From contig JADGCJ010000014.1 in the NCBI GenBank assembly GCA_015229045.1, positions 1-30,047 on the forward strand: DNA of 30,047 nucleotides, read 5' to 3'. The stretch comes from Magnetococcales bacterium (GTDB taxonomy: Bacteria; Pseudomonadota; Magnetococcia; Magnetococcales; DC0425bin3). Position 1 is the stretch's first letter; every line of letters begins with the position of its first letter. Made by a program: the position numbers and the translations under genes. The notes below the pieces were generated by a model that did no database searches, had not been told where the DNA came from, and saw only the letters and a list, made by a program, of their open reading frames with translations. Positions 14,837 through 24,700 of the stretch are shown piece by piece.

Positions 14837-16657
14837 TCAGGGTCCGTCAAGCCCTTCCTGTCCGGGAAGGGTCCGTTGCAGATGGCTCAAGGTAACGGAT
14901 TGGCTCTCCGGAGGAAAGGAGCTCTGCACCTTCCTGGCCGGGGTGGACGGCATCGTCTCTTTTGGAGCGGCTTCCGGTGTGCGATAACCACCCCTTTTCA
15001 AGAGCTGGCGGACCCGCTCGATGGCGACTGCCCGCCAGAAGGCGGCTGCCGTGGGCGACTTCGTTTTGGGTCGATCGCCGGTTTCGAGCGACACCTTGTC
15101 AGGAGTTTCGGGACTGGTATTGGTTGGAGGAAGGGGGGCAGCGCGCTGTTGCAGCAAGGCCTGATCCCACTGCGTCAATTTTTTTTCTATGTTTTGGCTC
15201 AGGGCAACCAGATTGTTTTCCGCCACATTCGGGGGAAGGGGATCCGTACCCACGGCCACCTGGAGTTGTCCCAGGGTGTTTTCCAGTTGGGCCAGGGCCT
15301 GGTTTTGTTGCAGGCGGGTCAGAACAACCTTGATCCGGTTGCGCACCTGTTCCAGGCGACCTTCGGCGGCGCTGTTGTATTGTGTGGTGACGTGGTGAAG
15401 AATCTCCTGGTCGATGGTGCTGAGGTCCATGGCCCGGCGATATTGCTGCAAAGCGGTGAGATACTGGCGCCAGGCAATATGCACCTGACTGAGAATGGCC
15501 ATATGCAGGGCCAGACGGCGGGTATCGGCGACCGACTCCTGGGCCTTGGCCCATTGCCATCGTTGGGGGGCTGTTGCCAGATTGATCAGATTCCACGACA
15601 GGTGCAGACCTGCCTCCGCCCAGCGATGATTGACCTGAAAGGAGTTGCTGTTATAGTCGCCGGTCAGGCTCATTTCCAGGCCGGGAAAGAGCCGGGCCAT
15701 GGCTTTATGGGTCTCTTCGGTGCTGATGCGGGCCTGATAATTCTCTTCCCGCAACTCCGGCCTGTTGCGCAGGGCAAGCCGTTCCAGCGCTTCCAGGGGA
15801 AGATCCGTGGGGAAGGCGGACAGGGCGGGTTCCTGGGCAGCCAGTCGATAGGATATCCCCGGGGGAACGTTCATCAACGGAGCGAGTTCGATGCGGGCTG
15901 CGGCCATGTCATCCCGAAGCTTTTCCAACTGTACGACGATCTCCAGGACGGAGCGCCGATAACGCAAAATTTCCAGGGGAGGACGCAGGCGCTCCTGCTC
16001 GATGTGGTTGATCGTTGCCAATCCGGCGCTGGTCTCCCGGAGGGCTTGTTCGATCTCACGTTCCAGGGATTGTGCTCCCCAGGCGCGCCAGAAGGCAAAA
16101 CGAATCTCCCGGAGCAGATTTTGAATCACCTTGCGTTTCCGTTCCTCGGTAATCAGCAGGCGGTCGGCGTCCTGACGCGCACGAAAATAGCTGACGCCAA
16201 AATCGAGGAGGTTCCAGGTCAGCGCGAGGTCGGCCTGTTCGATGTCACGATTTTGCGAGGTCGAGGACTCCAGGGAGGTGGTGCCGGTCTGGACCGACTG
16301 GCTGCTGGAAGCCGAAAGATTGGAACGGCTCGTATAGCCGGCAGAGGTCACCACCCCGGGAAGCATTTCGGCGCGGGCCAGGTCAAGCTGATTGCGCGAA
16401 AGCATCTCTTCCATCAGCTTGAGGCGATGGTCAAGATTGTATTTAATGGCCCGTGCCATGGCGTCATAGATGGTGACGGCCTCCGGCATGGGGTCTTGTC
16501 CCTGAAACATGCGGGTTTGGTCTGCCTCGACGAGTTGGACCTGCTCCGCCTCGGTCAGGGCCTGCGGCTGGACCATGCAGCCAGCGGGCAGTACCAGGAG
16601 GATCGCTCCAGCCAAGAGTCGCGCCAGCCAAGAGATGGAAAACCTGGGAACAGACAT
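14837..16657 (-). CDS. TolC family outer-membrane efflux protein
   Basis: TolC-type proteins form the trimeric outer-membrane channel and periplasmic tunnel of efflux and type I secretion systems. This one (606 residues from ATG 16657; a TTG at 16666 is also open) has a signal peptide ending LVLPAGC, which resembles a lipobox although Pro at -3 is not canonical. Two outer-membrane-efflux repeats follow, rich in long amphipathic helices: first half near YDAMARAIKYNLDHRLKLMEE and LALTWNLLDFGVSYFRAR, second half near LALRNRPELREENYQARIS and LHLSWNLINLATAPQRW. It is longer than usual because of about 100 C-terminal residues rich in Pro, Thr and charged residues. It starts 228 bases after the HD-GYP gene, so an internal promoter is possible, and is tightly followed by the adaptors. 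The family is secure. Confidence 0.92.
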   Translation of the reverse strand: MSVPRFSISWLARLLAGAILLVLPAGCMVQPQALTEAEQVQLVEADQTRMFQGQDPMPEAVTIYDAMARAIKYNLDHRLKLMEEMLSRNQLDLARAEMLPGVVTSAGYTSRSNLSASSSQSVQTGTTSLESSTSQNRDIEQADLALTWNLLDFGVSYFRARQDADRLLITEERKRKVIQNLLREIRFAFWRAWGAQSLEREIEQALRETSAGLATINHIEQERLRPPLEILRYRRSVLEIVVQLEKLRDDMAAARIELAPLMNVPPGISYRLAAQEPALSAFPTDLPLEALERLALRNRPELREENYQARISTEETHKAMARLFPGLEMSLTGDYNSNSFQVNHRWAEAGLHLSWNLINLATAPQRWQWAKAQESVADTRRLALHMAILSQVHIAWRQYLTALQQYRRAMDLSTIDQEILHHVTTQYNSAAEGRLEQVRNRIKVVLTRLQQNQALAQLENTLGQLQVAVGTDPLPPNVAENNLVALSQNIEKKLTQWDQALLQQRAAPLPPTNTSPETPDKVSLETGDRPKTKSPTAAAFWRAVAIERVRQLLKRGGYRTPEAAPKETMPSTPARKVQSSFPPESQSVTLSHLQRTLPGQEGLDGP

Positions 16658-16885
16658 CGTCGCCAATCGGTTGACAAGGAGACTCGGATACCGACAGCCC
16701 GAAACATCATCCGAAGAGGGCCGCCAGTCCAGGGAGACGGAGCTTCTGCATGCCGATGCAGGGGTTCTCTCGCCCCGTTGCTGTCAGTCGATCCGAAGTA
16801 CGCAAGATATCTGCCAAAGGATCCCCAACGCCTCCGGTCGTGAAGAGTTGTGGCGCACCCCTTCAAAGGGCTGATGGTCAACTCT

Positions 16886-19800
16886 TCAAACCGCCTTTAA
16901 ATAATTCCGAATCTCCACCACATCACAATTCTCCGGAGAGAGATACATGTCAGCATAGGTCTTGTAGACACCACTGGTGAGGAACAGGTCGAAAAGATCA
17001 CTATCAATGTGTTGATCCTTGCGCATGTCATTCATGATGCGCAGGGCCTGATTCAGGGTTTTGGGTGACTTGTAGGGGCGATCCGCAGCGGTCAGGGCCT
17101 CAAAAATGTCGGCAATGGCCAGAATACGGGCCTGGACGCTCATCTCCTCGCGATGTAAACCATACGGATAACCCGTCCCGATCATGGTTTCATGGTGGGC
17201 ACCAGCCATCTCGACGACGCCACGCAGAGAGCTGGGAAGGGAGAGATTTTCCAACATGAAAATCCCCTGGATGATGTGTTCGTTGATCTTGAAACGCTCT
17301 TCGTTGGTCAGGGTGCCCCGGCCGATGCCAAGATTATAAATCTCTCCGTAGTTATAGAGGTGCTCCGGTACAACGACCTTGAATGGCTTGCGACCATGGG
17401 ACGGATGATGGTTCTCCCGGGGAACGATGTGTTCCGGTTTATCCGCCAGCAGCGACTCGACAACCGGGAGCGAAGGTTCTGGAACTCCTTGGAGGCGCTG
17501 CTGTTCGGCATAAGAAAGACCAAGGCGATCACTGAAATGACGCTGCCAGCTCCGGGACGCGATGCGCTGCAAACGCTCAACGCTCTCCGGATTCATGAAC
17601 TCCCCGCCCAGATTGCACTGGGCGATGAAGGCAAACTCCTCTCTGAGCGTCGCAAGTTGTGCCTCCAGATTCTCTTGTACTTGCTGCACATTCGCACTCT
17701 CTTCCTGAAGGGCTTGCAGGCTGTCGATGAGGGCATCCCGGTAAAGCACCTCGAAACGCATGCGAATTTCGTGGATACGATTATAGATGGTCTCCAGCTT
17801 GGTCGATTTGTCCACCACATATTCGGGGGTGGTGATTTTGCCGCAATCGTGCAGCCAGCCGGCCAGGTGAAAGGCCTTCCACGCATCCTTGTCCATGCTG
17901 AAGGAGCTGAACGGCCCCGACGTGGCGTTGCAGGCTGCCTCCGCCAACAGACGAGCGAGTTCAGGCACCCGGGCGCAGTGACCCCCGGTGTAGGGTGATT
18001 TGGCATCGATGCTGGTGGCCAGAACTTTGATGATCGATTCAAAAAGCCCCTCCTGGGCCTGGATAAGGCGCAAATTGTGCAACGCCATGGCCCCCTTGGA
18101 GGCCAGGGATTCCAGAAATCCCAACAGGTCGGCATCGAAGGGGACAACATGGCCTGTGTTCGGATCCAGGGCATTGATAAGCTGCAAGACCCCCAAAACC
18201 TGGCCATCCCGGGTCTTCAACGGCAATGCCAACATGGATTGAGTCCGATAGTTGGTGGCTGCGTCAAATTGCAGCGTACCGGAAACATCATAAGGCCCCG
18301 GATTGCCATAAATATCGTCCAGGACAATGGTTTTGCCGGTCAGAGCCGCATGGACGGAAACATATTGATGGTTGGCTGCCCCGGATACCGGATCATAAAG
18401 GGGGATGCTCTTGACCGGCAGGGAGTCGCTGCTCGAACGATAGGCAAATTGCAGGCTCTCCTCTTCGGTGCGCACAAAGAGGGTGGCCATGTCGGCCTGG
18501 GATATCTCCCGGCCACCCTGGAGGATGCGTTGCAGCAGGCGATCCATCTCCTGCTCCGTCGACAGGGCTATGCCCAGTTCCACCAGCTTTTCCAGTTTGT
18601 TCTGGCTGATCAGCAACAGCCGGGTACGCTCCTGTACCTGCTCCTCCAAAACTTCGGTAATCTTCTCCCACTCCAGGCGGGCTGCCTGCGCAAGGCGCCT
18701 CTGCAATTCGGCGCGACGCAAGGTTTGGTATCCGAGAAAAAGGAGTAACAACAGATTGGATCCGATGGCGTAGACCGGATCCAGCAACAGGCCATGAACG
18801 CGAAACGCATACACTCCGGCAGCACCACACGACACGGTCAGGAGCAGCATCAATACGAAGGCAAGACGCACCCCCAGTCGGGGCACAAGGGCAACGAGAA
18901 GCAGACCCATGACAGCGGTCAAGGTCTGCTCCATCTGTCGTGCCCGATCGGGTCTGTCGAGCAGGGCTCCCTGAAGAAGGGTCTCAAGCACTTGTGCCTG
19001 TATTTCGACCCCGGAGAGTGTGCCCTCCGTCGGGGTGGCATGGATATCCTGCAAGCCAGCCGCCGAAGAGCCGATCAGGACCATCCGTCCCTGGATCAAT
19101 TCCGCTGCCAGGCGTCCTTCCAGCAGATCCACGGCCGAGAGATAGCGCGCCGGATTGATGGCCTCGTAATGGATCCAGATCTGCCCCTGCGCATCCGTCG
19201 GTATGGGTGCCCCGCCGATCAGGATGCCCTTGATTCTCTGCTGCGGATCGACAACGACAACCGTACCCCGTCGACCCGTGGCCACGCGCAGTGCTTCCAG
19301 GGTGAAGGTTGGTTGAATGCTTTGGCCCATACCCACCACCATGGGCACCCGCCGCACGATGCCATCCGATTCGGGGTGGACATACAGCAGGCCTTTGCCC
19401 GCCGCTGCCACTTCAAGGGGGGCATGGTTGGGGATCAAACCATCCACATCGGCCAGGAAAGGGAGAGCGTCACCACCCATGCTGGCAATACTGCTTTTCT
19501 GGGCGGGATCGGCGACTGCTGCCGGCGCCCTGATGCCATAACGCACCATCTGGCCCAGAACCACAGGCACCCCGACCATCGATTGAGCGAAAACGGTATC
19601 GGTATCCGTCAGGGCGTACAGCCCCTGTCGACTCTTTTCGTCCAGGTCGGGCACATTGTCAGCCATGACGTGGGGAGAGTGAAGATCCCGACCAGGGAAG
19701 ACAAAATTGAAACCAACGCCGGCTGCGCCCATGTCCTTGAGGCGGGCCACAATCTCGGCCAGGCGCGTCCGGGGCCATGGCCACTGGCCATAGTGGTCCA

Positions 19801-20059
19801 AGGAGCGTTCATCGATGTCGATGATCACCACCTGGACGATATCGGAAACACGGGGGTACAAGCGCTGGTAGAAGTCGAAAACCCGCAGGCGAAACTCCGC
19901 CAGGGGTTTCGGATCAACGCCCTGGAGAGTAACCAGGAGGGCGAGTAGAAGAAGGGCTACAGCCCGTAGCCACCAGAGCCAGCGATTCCAGCCCGTTCCA
20001 GTCCCTTCCGGATCTTTTTCAGGCGCTGCAAACGGCCTTGAAGTCGGTTCCGCATCCAC
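16886..20059 (-). CDS. CHASE2-GAF-HD-GYP sensor, probable c-di-GMP phosphodiesterase
   Basis: The 1057-residue protein has an N-terminal membrane helix (about 27-46) and a periplasmic CHASE2 sensor (about 60-360, with VVIIDIDERSLDHYGQWPWPR). Several membrane helices (about 370-450) and a coiled coil come next, then a GAF domain (about 490-650) and a C-terminal HD-GYP domain. Metal-site motifs are present: GGHCARV, HDCGK (737-741), NEHIIQG (H928), HHETMIGTGYP (from H955) and DIFEALTAADRPY. Two oddities stand out. The usual Asp in HHExxDG is Ile, and about 187 residues, partly coiled coil, separate HDCGK from the next metal-binding His, where about 30 is usual. HD-GYP proteins hydrolyse c-di-GMP. 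GTG 20059 is 12 bases after the OmpA gene, with no nearby ATG. Confidence 0.92.
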   Translation of the reverse strand: MDAEPTSRPFAAPEKDPEGTGTGWNRWLWWLRAVALLLLALLVTLQGVDPKPLAEFRLRVFDFYQRLYPRVSDIVQVVIIDIDERSLDHYGQWPWPRTRLAEIVARLKDMGAAGVGFNFVFPGRDLHSPHVMADNVPDLDEKSRQGLYALTDTDTVFAQSMVGVPVVLGQMVRYGIRAPAAVADPAQKSSIASMGGDALPFLADVDGLIPNHAPLEVAAAGKGLLYVHPESDGIVRRVPMVVGMGQSIQPTFTLEALRVATGRRGTVVVVDPQQRIKGILIGGAPIPTDAQGQIWIHYEAINPARYLSAVDLLEGRLAAELIQGRMVLIGSSAAGLQDIHATPTEGTLSGVEIQAQVLETLLQGALLDRPDRARQMEQTLTAVMGLLLVALVPRLGVRLAFVLMLLLTVSCGAAGVYAFRVHGLLLDPVYAIGSNLLLLLFLGYQTLRRAELQRRLAQAARLEWEKITEVLEEQVQERTRLLLISQNKLEKLVELGIALSTEQEMDRLLQRILQGGREISQADMATLFVRTEEESLQFAYRSSSDSLPVKSIPLYDPVSGAANHQYVSVHAALTGKTIVLDDIYGNPGPYDVSGTLQFDAATNYRTQSMLALPLKTRDGQVLGVLQLINALDPNTGHVVPFDADLLGFLESLASKGAMALHNLRLIQAQEGLFESIIKVLATSIDAKSPYTGGHCARVPELARLLAEAACNATSGPFSSFSMDKDAWKAFHLAGWLHDCGKITTPEYVVDKSTKLETIYNRIHEIRMRFEVLYRDALIDSLQALQEESANVQQVQENLEAQLATLREEFAFIAQCNLGGEFMNPESVERLQRIASRSWQRHFSDRLGLSYAEQQRLQGVPEPSLPVVESLLADKPEHIVPRENHHPSHGRKPFKVVVPEHLYNYGEIYNLGIGRGTLTNEERFKINEHIIQGIFMLENLSLPSSLRGVVEMAGAHHETMIGTGYPYGLHREEMSVQARILAIADIFEALTAADRPYKSPKTLNQALRIMNDMRKDQHIDSDLFDLFLTSGVYKTYADMYLSPENCDVVEIRNYLKAV

Positions 20060-20071
20060 GTCAGCGGGTCG

Positions 20072-20674
20072 TCAGCGGATGGTGACTTCCACGCGCCGAT
20101 TGCGTGGTTCGTCGACACCATCCGCTGTGGCAATGAGAGGATTCTGCTTGCCGTGCGACGTCACTTCGATGGTCGATGCTGGCATGCCAATCCCTGTCAG
20201 CATGTCACGCACCGATCTGGCCCGATCCAGGGCAAGGCGGTAATTGGTCTCCTCGGAGCCAACCAGATCGGTATGTCCAATCACGGCGACTTCGGGGACA
20301 CGCCACTTTTTCAGGGTTTCCAGAATTTCCGGCAGCTTGCTTTGGGAGGCGGGTGTCAGGGTGGTTCCCCCGGTGTGGAAATAGAGGATGAATTGAGCCG
20401 GTTTGCGCGATCTTGCCGCCACGGCGGCAGCATAGCGGGTCTCGATCTCCTCCTTGGCGACAATGGCAGGAGCCTCGGGATTCTCCGTGGCTTTGGTCAG
20501 GTGTGTACCCTCATTGGCTTTGTCGAGAACCACCGATCCGGCCCTGGTCTCGATGAAAGCCTTCCCCACGCTTCCATTGTCGTCGGGCAGCAGGATGATC
20601 TGTTCCGGCTTTGCGCAACCAAAGAGAAGGGTCAGGAATACCACCCCACCAACCAGACGCATGGCAAATTTCAT
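20072..20674 (-). CDS. OmpA-family peptidoglycan-binding lipoprotein
   Basis: 200 residues. The signal peptide ends with LLFGC, a good lipobox, so the mature protein is probably lipid-anchored in the outer membrane. A linker of about 70 residues follows, then an OmpA-like domain (about 95-200) with the peptidoglycan-binding pattern VIGHTDLVGSEETNYRLALDRARSV and the closing NRRVEV. ATG 20674 has GGAGA eight bases upstream. It sits between the FecR gene and the CHASE2 sensor gene with spacings of 36 and 12 bases, so the three are almost certainly one transcript. The trio FecR, OmpA and CHASE2 sensor recurs in Proteobacteria, usually with an adenylate cyclase instead of HD-GYP output (from memory). 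Confidence 0.92.
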   Translation of the reverse strand: MKFAMRLVGGVVFLTLLFGCAKPEQIILLPDDNGSVGKAFIETRAGSVVLDKANEGTHLTKATENPEAPAIVAKEEIETRYAAAVAARSRKPAQFILYFHTGGTTLTPASQSKLPEILETLKKWRVPEVAVIGHTDLVGSEETNYRLALDRARSVRDMLTGIGMPASTIEVTSHGKQNPLIATADGVDEPRNRRVEVTIR

Positions 20675-20710
20675 CGCAAGAGTCTCCGACTTTCAGGCAA
20701 TAACAGGGTG

Positions 20711-21151
20711 TCAAGGTTCGGGAACATGAACCAACAGGGAGGTTCCCCGCACACCGATGGATCCCAGGGGGGTTGTCAGGCGAATGCGCTTCGGGTCCAG
20801 TTTGCCAATCTCGCCGCTGTTGAAGGTAAGGGTGCCGGCGGAGATGCGTCCGGAGAGGGCCAGACGCTGGGCATGGGGATCGAAGGCAAACTCTTCGATG
20901 GCAAAACGGCTGTTCGGGCCGAGTGAAAAGCGGGAGTTGTCCTTCATGGTGATCCCCACCGAGCCATCGGCACCAGTTTCCAGGATATCCTTGGCTTCCA
21001 GGGGGAACCCCTCACTGGCCGGGATCTTCGTTCCCAGTCGGAGGACAAAAACCGCCCCGGAGGCCGATTTGACCATGCCGTCAGCGGCTTGTGCCAGGAG
21101 CGGCAGACAAAACGCCCCGACGATGAAAAAAGCACGGACAACTGGCTTCAT
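20711..21151 (-). CDS. FecR domain-containing periplasmic protein
   Basis: 146 residues with a signal peptide (cleavage after AQA, about residue 22) and a FecR-type fold: VKSASGAVFVLR, then EGFPLEAKDILETGADGSVG, and the closing RLTTPLGSIGVRGTSLLV, which are hallmarks of this family. Unlike the anti-sigma FecR of iron uptake it has no cytoplasmic or membrane part, so it is probably a soluble or envelope-associated sensor partner. It is the first gene of the minus-strand operon, with GGGAGA seven bases before its ATG, and faces the 573-base divergent control region. It probably acts with the OmpA protein and the CHASE2 sensor next in line. Confidence 0.87.
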   Translation of the reverse strand: MKPVVRAFFIVGAFCLPLLAQAADGMVKSASGAVFVLRLGTKIPASEGFPLEAKDILETGADGSVGITMKDNSRFSLGPNSRFAIEEFAFDPHAQRLALSGRISAGTLTFNSGEIGKLDPKRIRLTTPLGSIGVRGTSLLVHVPEP

Positions 21152-21724
21152 ACGACGCTCTCCCGGGATGTGCGACCGCTTTCAATCAAGCACTATGAAT
21201 TTTCGTGGAGGAGGAACACTCTTCAGGCCGACTCCAGGCTAACCAATCTTCTCCATTTTGTCCACTCGATTGTTGACCAACACTAGGTTGGCGTTCGCCT
21301 GCCTCTCGTATGAGTTCTCCCTCCCAAGGTTGTTTTTCATGGGCTGGTTGCCGTGGTGACTTGGTGCACCTTTCGTGGCAACTGGCATCTCCGTTTTTGT
21401 TCTTGTAGAGTCGGCGGTGGCAGCCGGAAGGACCGTCGCAAGGCTGCTCCTCCCTCTGCCTTCTTGGCGTCACGGCATGGTCGTGGCACTTGGCAAGAGC
21501 ATTTCGCGCATATCCGGTGGTGGAAGAGCTGTTCTTCGCGTACAGGGTTGCCTTCCGAGACAGGGGGTTGCCAGCGGCATACATACTGCGTAGACTTCGC
21601 GGTTCCGATCAGTAGATCATTGGTTTAAATAAGATAGTCGAGAAGATGGGGCTACGCTGGTTCTGAAAAGTTCTGCCTTTTATCAATGAGTTACGATTTG
21701 ACTTGCCCGTAGGGTTGCCTCCAG
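21152..21724. promoter_or_regulatory. Divergent control region between the FecR operon and the exporter operon
   Basis: These 573 bases separate two large divergent operons and must hold both promoters, though I cannot pick convincing -35/-10 pairs. The heptamer GGTTGCC occurs four times on the plus strand (21346-21352, 21546-21552, 21566-21572, 21713-21719). Two of these share the ten bases AGGGTTGCCT (21544-21553 and 21711-21720), and the middle two are spaced 20 bases apart, two helical turns. Open frames here (for example 21186-21584 minus) lack start signals and family features. The leader of the exporter gene may be long. Confidence 0.45.
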
Positions 21725-24700
21725 ATGAAAAAAAATGTTCAGCAGGGGATGGCGGGGATGGGGTCGTTTTCCGGGTTGTGGATACCGGGGTTGACCTCAT
21801 TCATCATCAACCTGTCAGGGTTGCTCGTTCCTCTGGCACTGGTCCAGGTCTATAACCGCATCCTGCCCAACCACGCCACGCAGACGCTCTCCCTGATGGT
21901 GCTGGGGATCTTGATCGCCTTGCTGGTGGAGGCGGCCTTGCGCTCGGTGCGGGCCTACCATATCGGCTGGATGGGGGCACGGTTTGAGCATCGGGTCAGT
22001 TGTGGCTCTTTTCGGCATCTGCTGTACGCCGCTCCCGAGGAGATCGAACGCACGGACAGCAGCAAGTTCATGGAAGGCATGAATGCCATCAACCAGGTAG
22101 GGGAACTCTACTCGGGGCAGGCGCTGATGGCGCTGTTCGATATGCCGTTTTTGTTCATGTACCTGTTTCTCATCTACAAGTTGGCTGGATCGCTGGTGCT
22201 GGTGCCCCTGGTTGCCCTGGTTCTCATCAGTGTGCCCTCGGCCTATGTCGGCATCACCCTGAAACAGACGCTCAAACAGGATATGGTGCAAAAACAGCGG
22301 CGTTTCAGTTTCATCACCGAGACCCTGAATCGCATCCATTCGGTCAAGGCATTGGCCATGGAGTCCCTCTTGTTGCGCCGCCATGAAATGCTGTTGATCA
22401 AAGGGTTGCGTCAAACCTACGATCTGGTTTTTCTGGGTTCCATCATGCCGGCCTTCTCCTCGTTCACGACCCAGGGGATGACCGCCGTGGTGATCGCCCT
22501 GGGAGCCATCAAGGTGATGGATGGGGATTTGACGACGGGCGGCCTGGCAGCCTGCACCCTGCTGGCTGGCAGGTCGTTGCAACCGATCCAGGCCCTGGTG
22601 GCAGGTTGGACGCGCTTGCAAGCCATTCAAATGGCAAGAAAAGAGGTCGACTCCCTCTTCGCCTTGCGGCAGAGGGAAAACCCTGTCGAAACGGCGAAAG
22701 ATGGCGATGTCCTGAGTGGAACCATGCAGCTCCGGGACGTCTCCATGGTCGTCGCCAGCAAGCCGGAGTGGCAAGGACCAGGAAAGCCGCTCAAGGCTGG
22801 ACAGGAGACGACCATTTTGTCCAACCTCTCCCTGATGGTCGATCCGGGAGAGTGCATTGGCATTGTTGGCGAGAGCGGCAGTGGCAAAAGTACCCTGCTG
22901 AAGCTGTTCACCGGCATGCTGAAAGCCACGGAAGGATCGGTCACCATCGATGGTCGCGAAGTGCGTTCCTTGCCACAGCACCTCTTTGCGCAGGTAGGCT
23001 ATATTCCGCAAAAGGGGGTGCTGTTCAACGGGACGATTCTGGAAAATTTGACCATGTTTGACGAATCCCGAAAATATCTGGCGTTGTCCATGGCTGCCCG
23101 TCTGGGACTCGATGCCGTGGTGGCCCGCATGCCCAAAGGCTATCTCACCGTGGTAGGCGATGGTGCCCCGGATACTCTGCCCGCCGGGGTGCAGCAACGC
23201 ATTGTCATTGCGCGCATCCTGGCTCGGGAGCCGAAAATTCTGCTTTTCGACGAGGCCAACATGGCCATCGACTCCGCCGGCGACAATCTTTTGCGCACCT
23301 GTCTGGAGAACCTGAAGGGGGAGTGTACCATCGTCCTGATCTCCCAGCGGCCCTCTCTGTTGCGCCTGGCGGATCGGGTTTTTCGCTTGCAAGGAGGGAA
23401 GTTGCAACTCCTGGAAGAGATGATGGATGCCTTCCGGGTGGAAAAACCGTCGCCCGCGCAGGAGAAGGGTGCGCAGGAAGAAAAGGTGGTCGATCCGACA
23501 AGCGAGGGTGCAAAAAAAGAGGCGCGTGTCGACGTTTTGACTCTGCTGGAAAAGCGGCGCTCCCTCTCCCAAGAGGCACAGTGGCAGACCTTCCTGGATG
23601 ACATGCATGTGCAGACCCCCTTTTCACGCTGTCTGAAGGGCCTGCTGAGTGCCATGGCCTGGAAAGGAACGGCACGGCAGTTGGCGGAATCGGTCCCGCA
23701 CCTTTCCGAACGGCTGGACCTGACGGATTTATGCTCGATCATGGCCAACCTGCACCATACCTATCGGGAGGCGCGGGGCAATCTGGATACGATCGATGGA
23801 CGCCTGATGCCGTTGCTGTTTGTTTCGGACCGGAACCGGGTGGTGGTTGCCCTGGGGAGAAACCAGGATGGCTCCGTCGATATCGTGGACGGAGAGGATG
23901 GCGAAAAGAGGACCGTGCGTGGTTTGGGATCGGGTCGGGCCTATCTTTTCTCCCCCCTCACTGCTGACGCCACGACAGTGACAAGCTGGGTGCGCAGCCA
24001 GTTGGAGCGTTTTCAGCCGGTGATCTGGACCATCATGGGGATCACCATCCTGGGCAACATCATGGGTTCCATGACCCCTCTCTTCATGATGGCGGTCTAT
24101 GGCCAGATCATTCCGAGCGGAGCTCAATCGATGGCCCTGGTGTTATTGGCGGGATTGTTGCTGGCCCTGCTCGTGGATGTCGCGGTCCGGGTGCAGCGGG
24201 TGCGGCTCATGGCTTATATCGGCGCCAAGGCGGAGCGCTCCCTGAGCAGCGGCATCCTGGACCGGATCCTCGCCTTGCCGGCGGCTTATACGGAGCGGGT
24301 CTCCGTCGGGGTGCAGGTGGCGCGGGTGCGTACCCTGGAGGTGATCCGGGAGATGTTGACCGGGCCCTTGGCCTATCTCTACTACGACGCCCCTTCATCG
24401 CTGTTCTATCTGATTGTCCTTGCGTTGATCAACCCTTCGGTCATTTTTTTCATGGTGTTGCTGATTGTGGGGCTGGTGCTGATCGGCTTTATCATTTTTC
24501 CTGTCATGCGCAGTCGTGCGGGTGTGTCGACCCGTTACGGTGCCCAACGCCAGGCCTTTTTGACCGAAGCGCTCGATCGTCTGCCGACCATCCAGGGTGT
24601 CCATGCCCAGGAGATCTGGTTTGATCGTTATCGTGACCTTTCCGGCAAGGCGACGTTGTCTGCGTTTCGTCTCAACCAGGTCACGGGTTTGCTGGGAACC

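Noticed and set aside
14816..16843. A 675-codon open frame on the plus strand opposite the TolC-like gene
   Set aside because: Its protein has no recognisable fold. The opposite strand encodes a convincing outer-membrane efflux protein with signal peptide and neighbours. Long antisense frames are expected in GC-rich coding DNA.
18794..19948. A 384-codon plus-strand frame opposite the CHASE2 sensor
   Set aside because: The composition is rich in His, Gln and Gly and no domain is visible. The minus strand carries the CHASE2 domain continuously.
21186..21584. A 132-codon minus-strand frame in the divergent control region
   Set aside because: There is no family resemblance, no clear ribosome site and shadow-like composition. 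The region is better explained as regulatory.
21815..23608. A 597-codon open frame on the minus strand inside the ABC exporter gene
   Set aside because: It is antisense to clear ABC motifs and its product is rich in Gln, His and Arg with no domain pattern, typical of a shadow frame.
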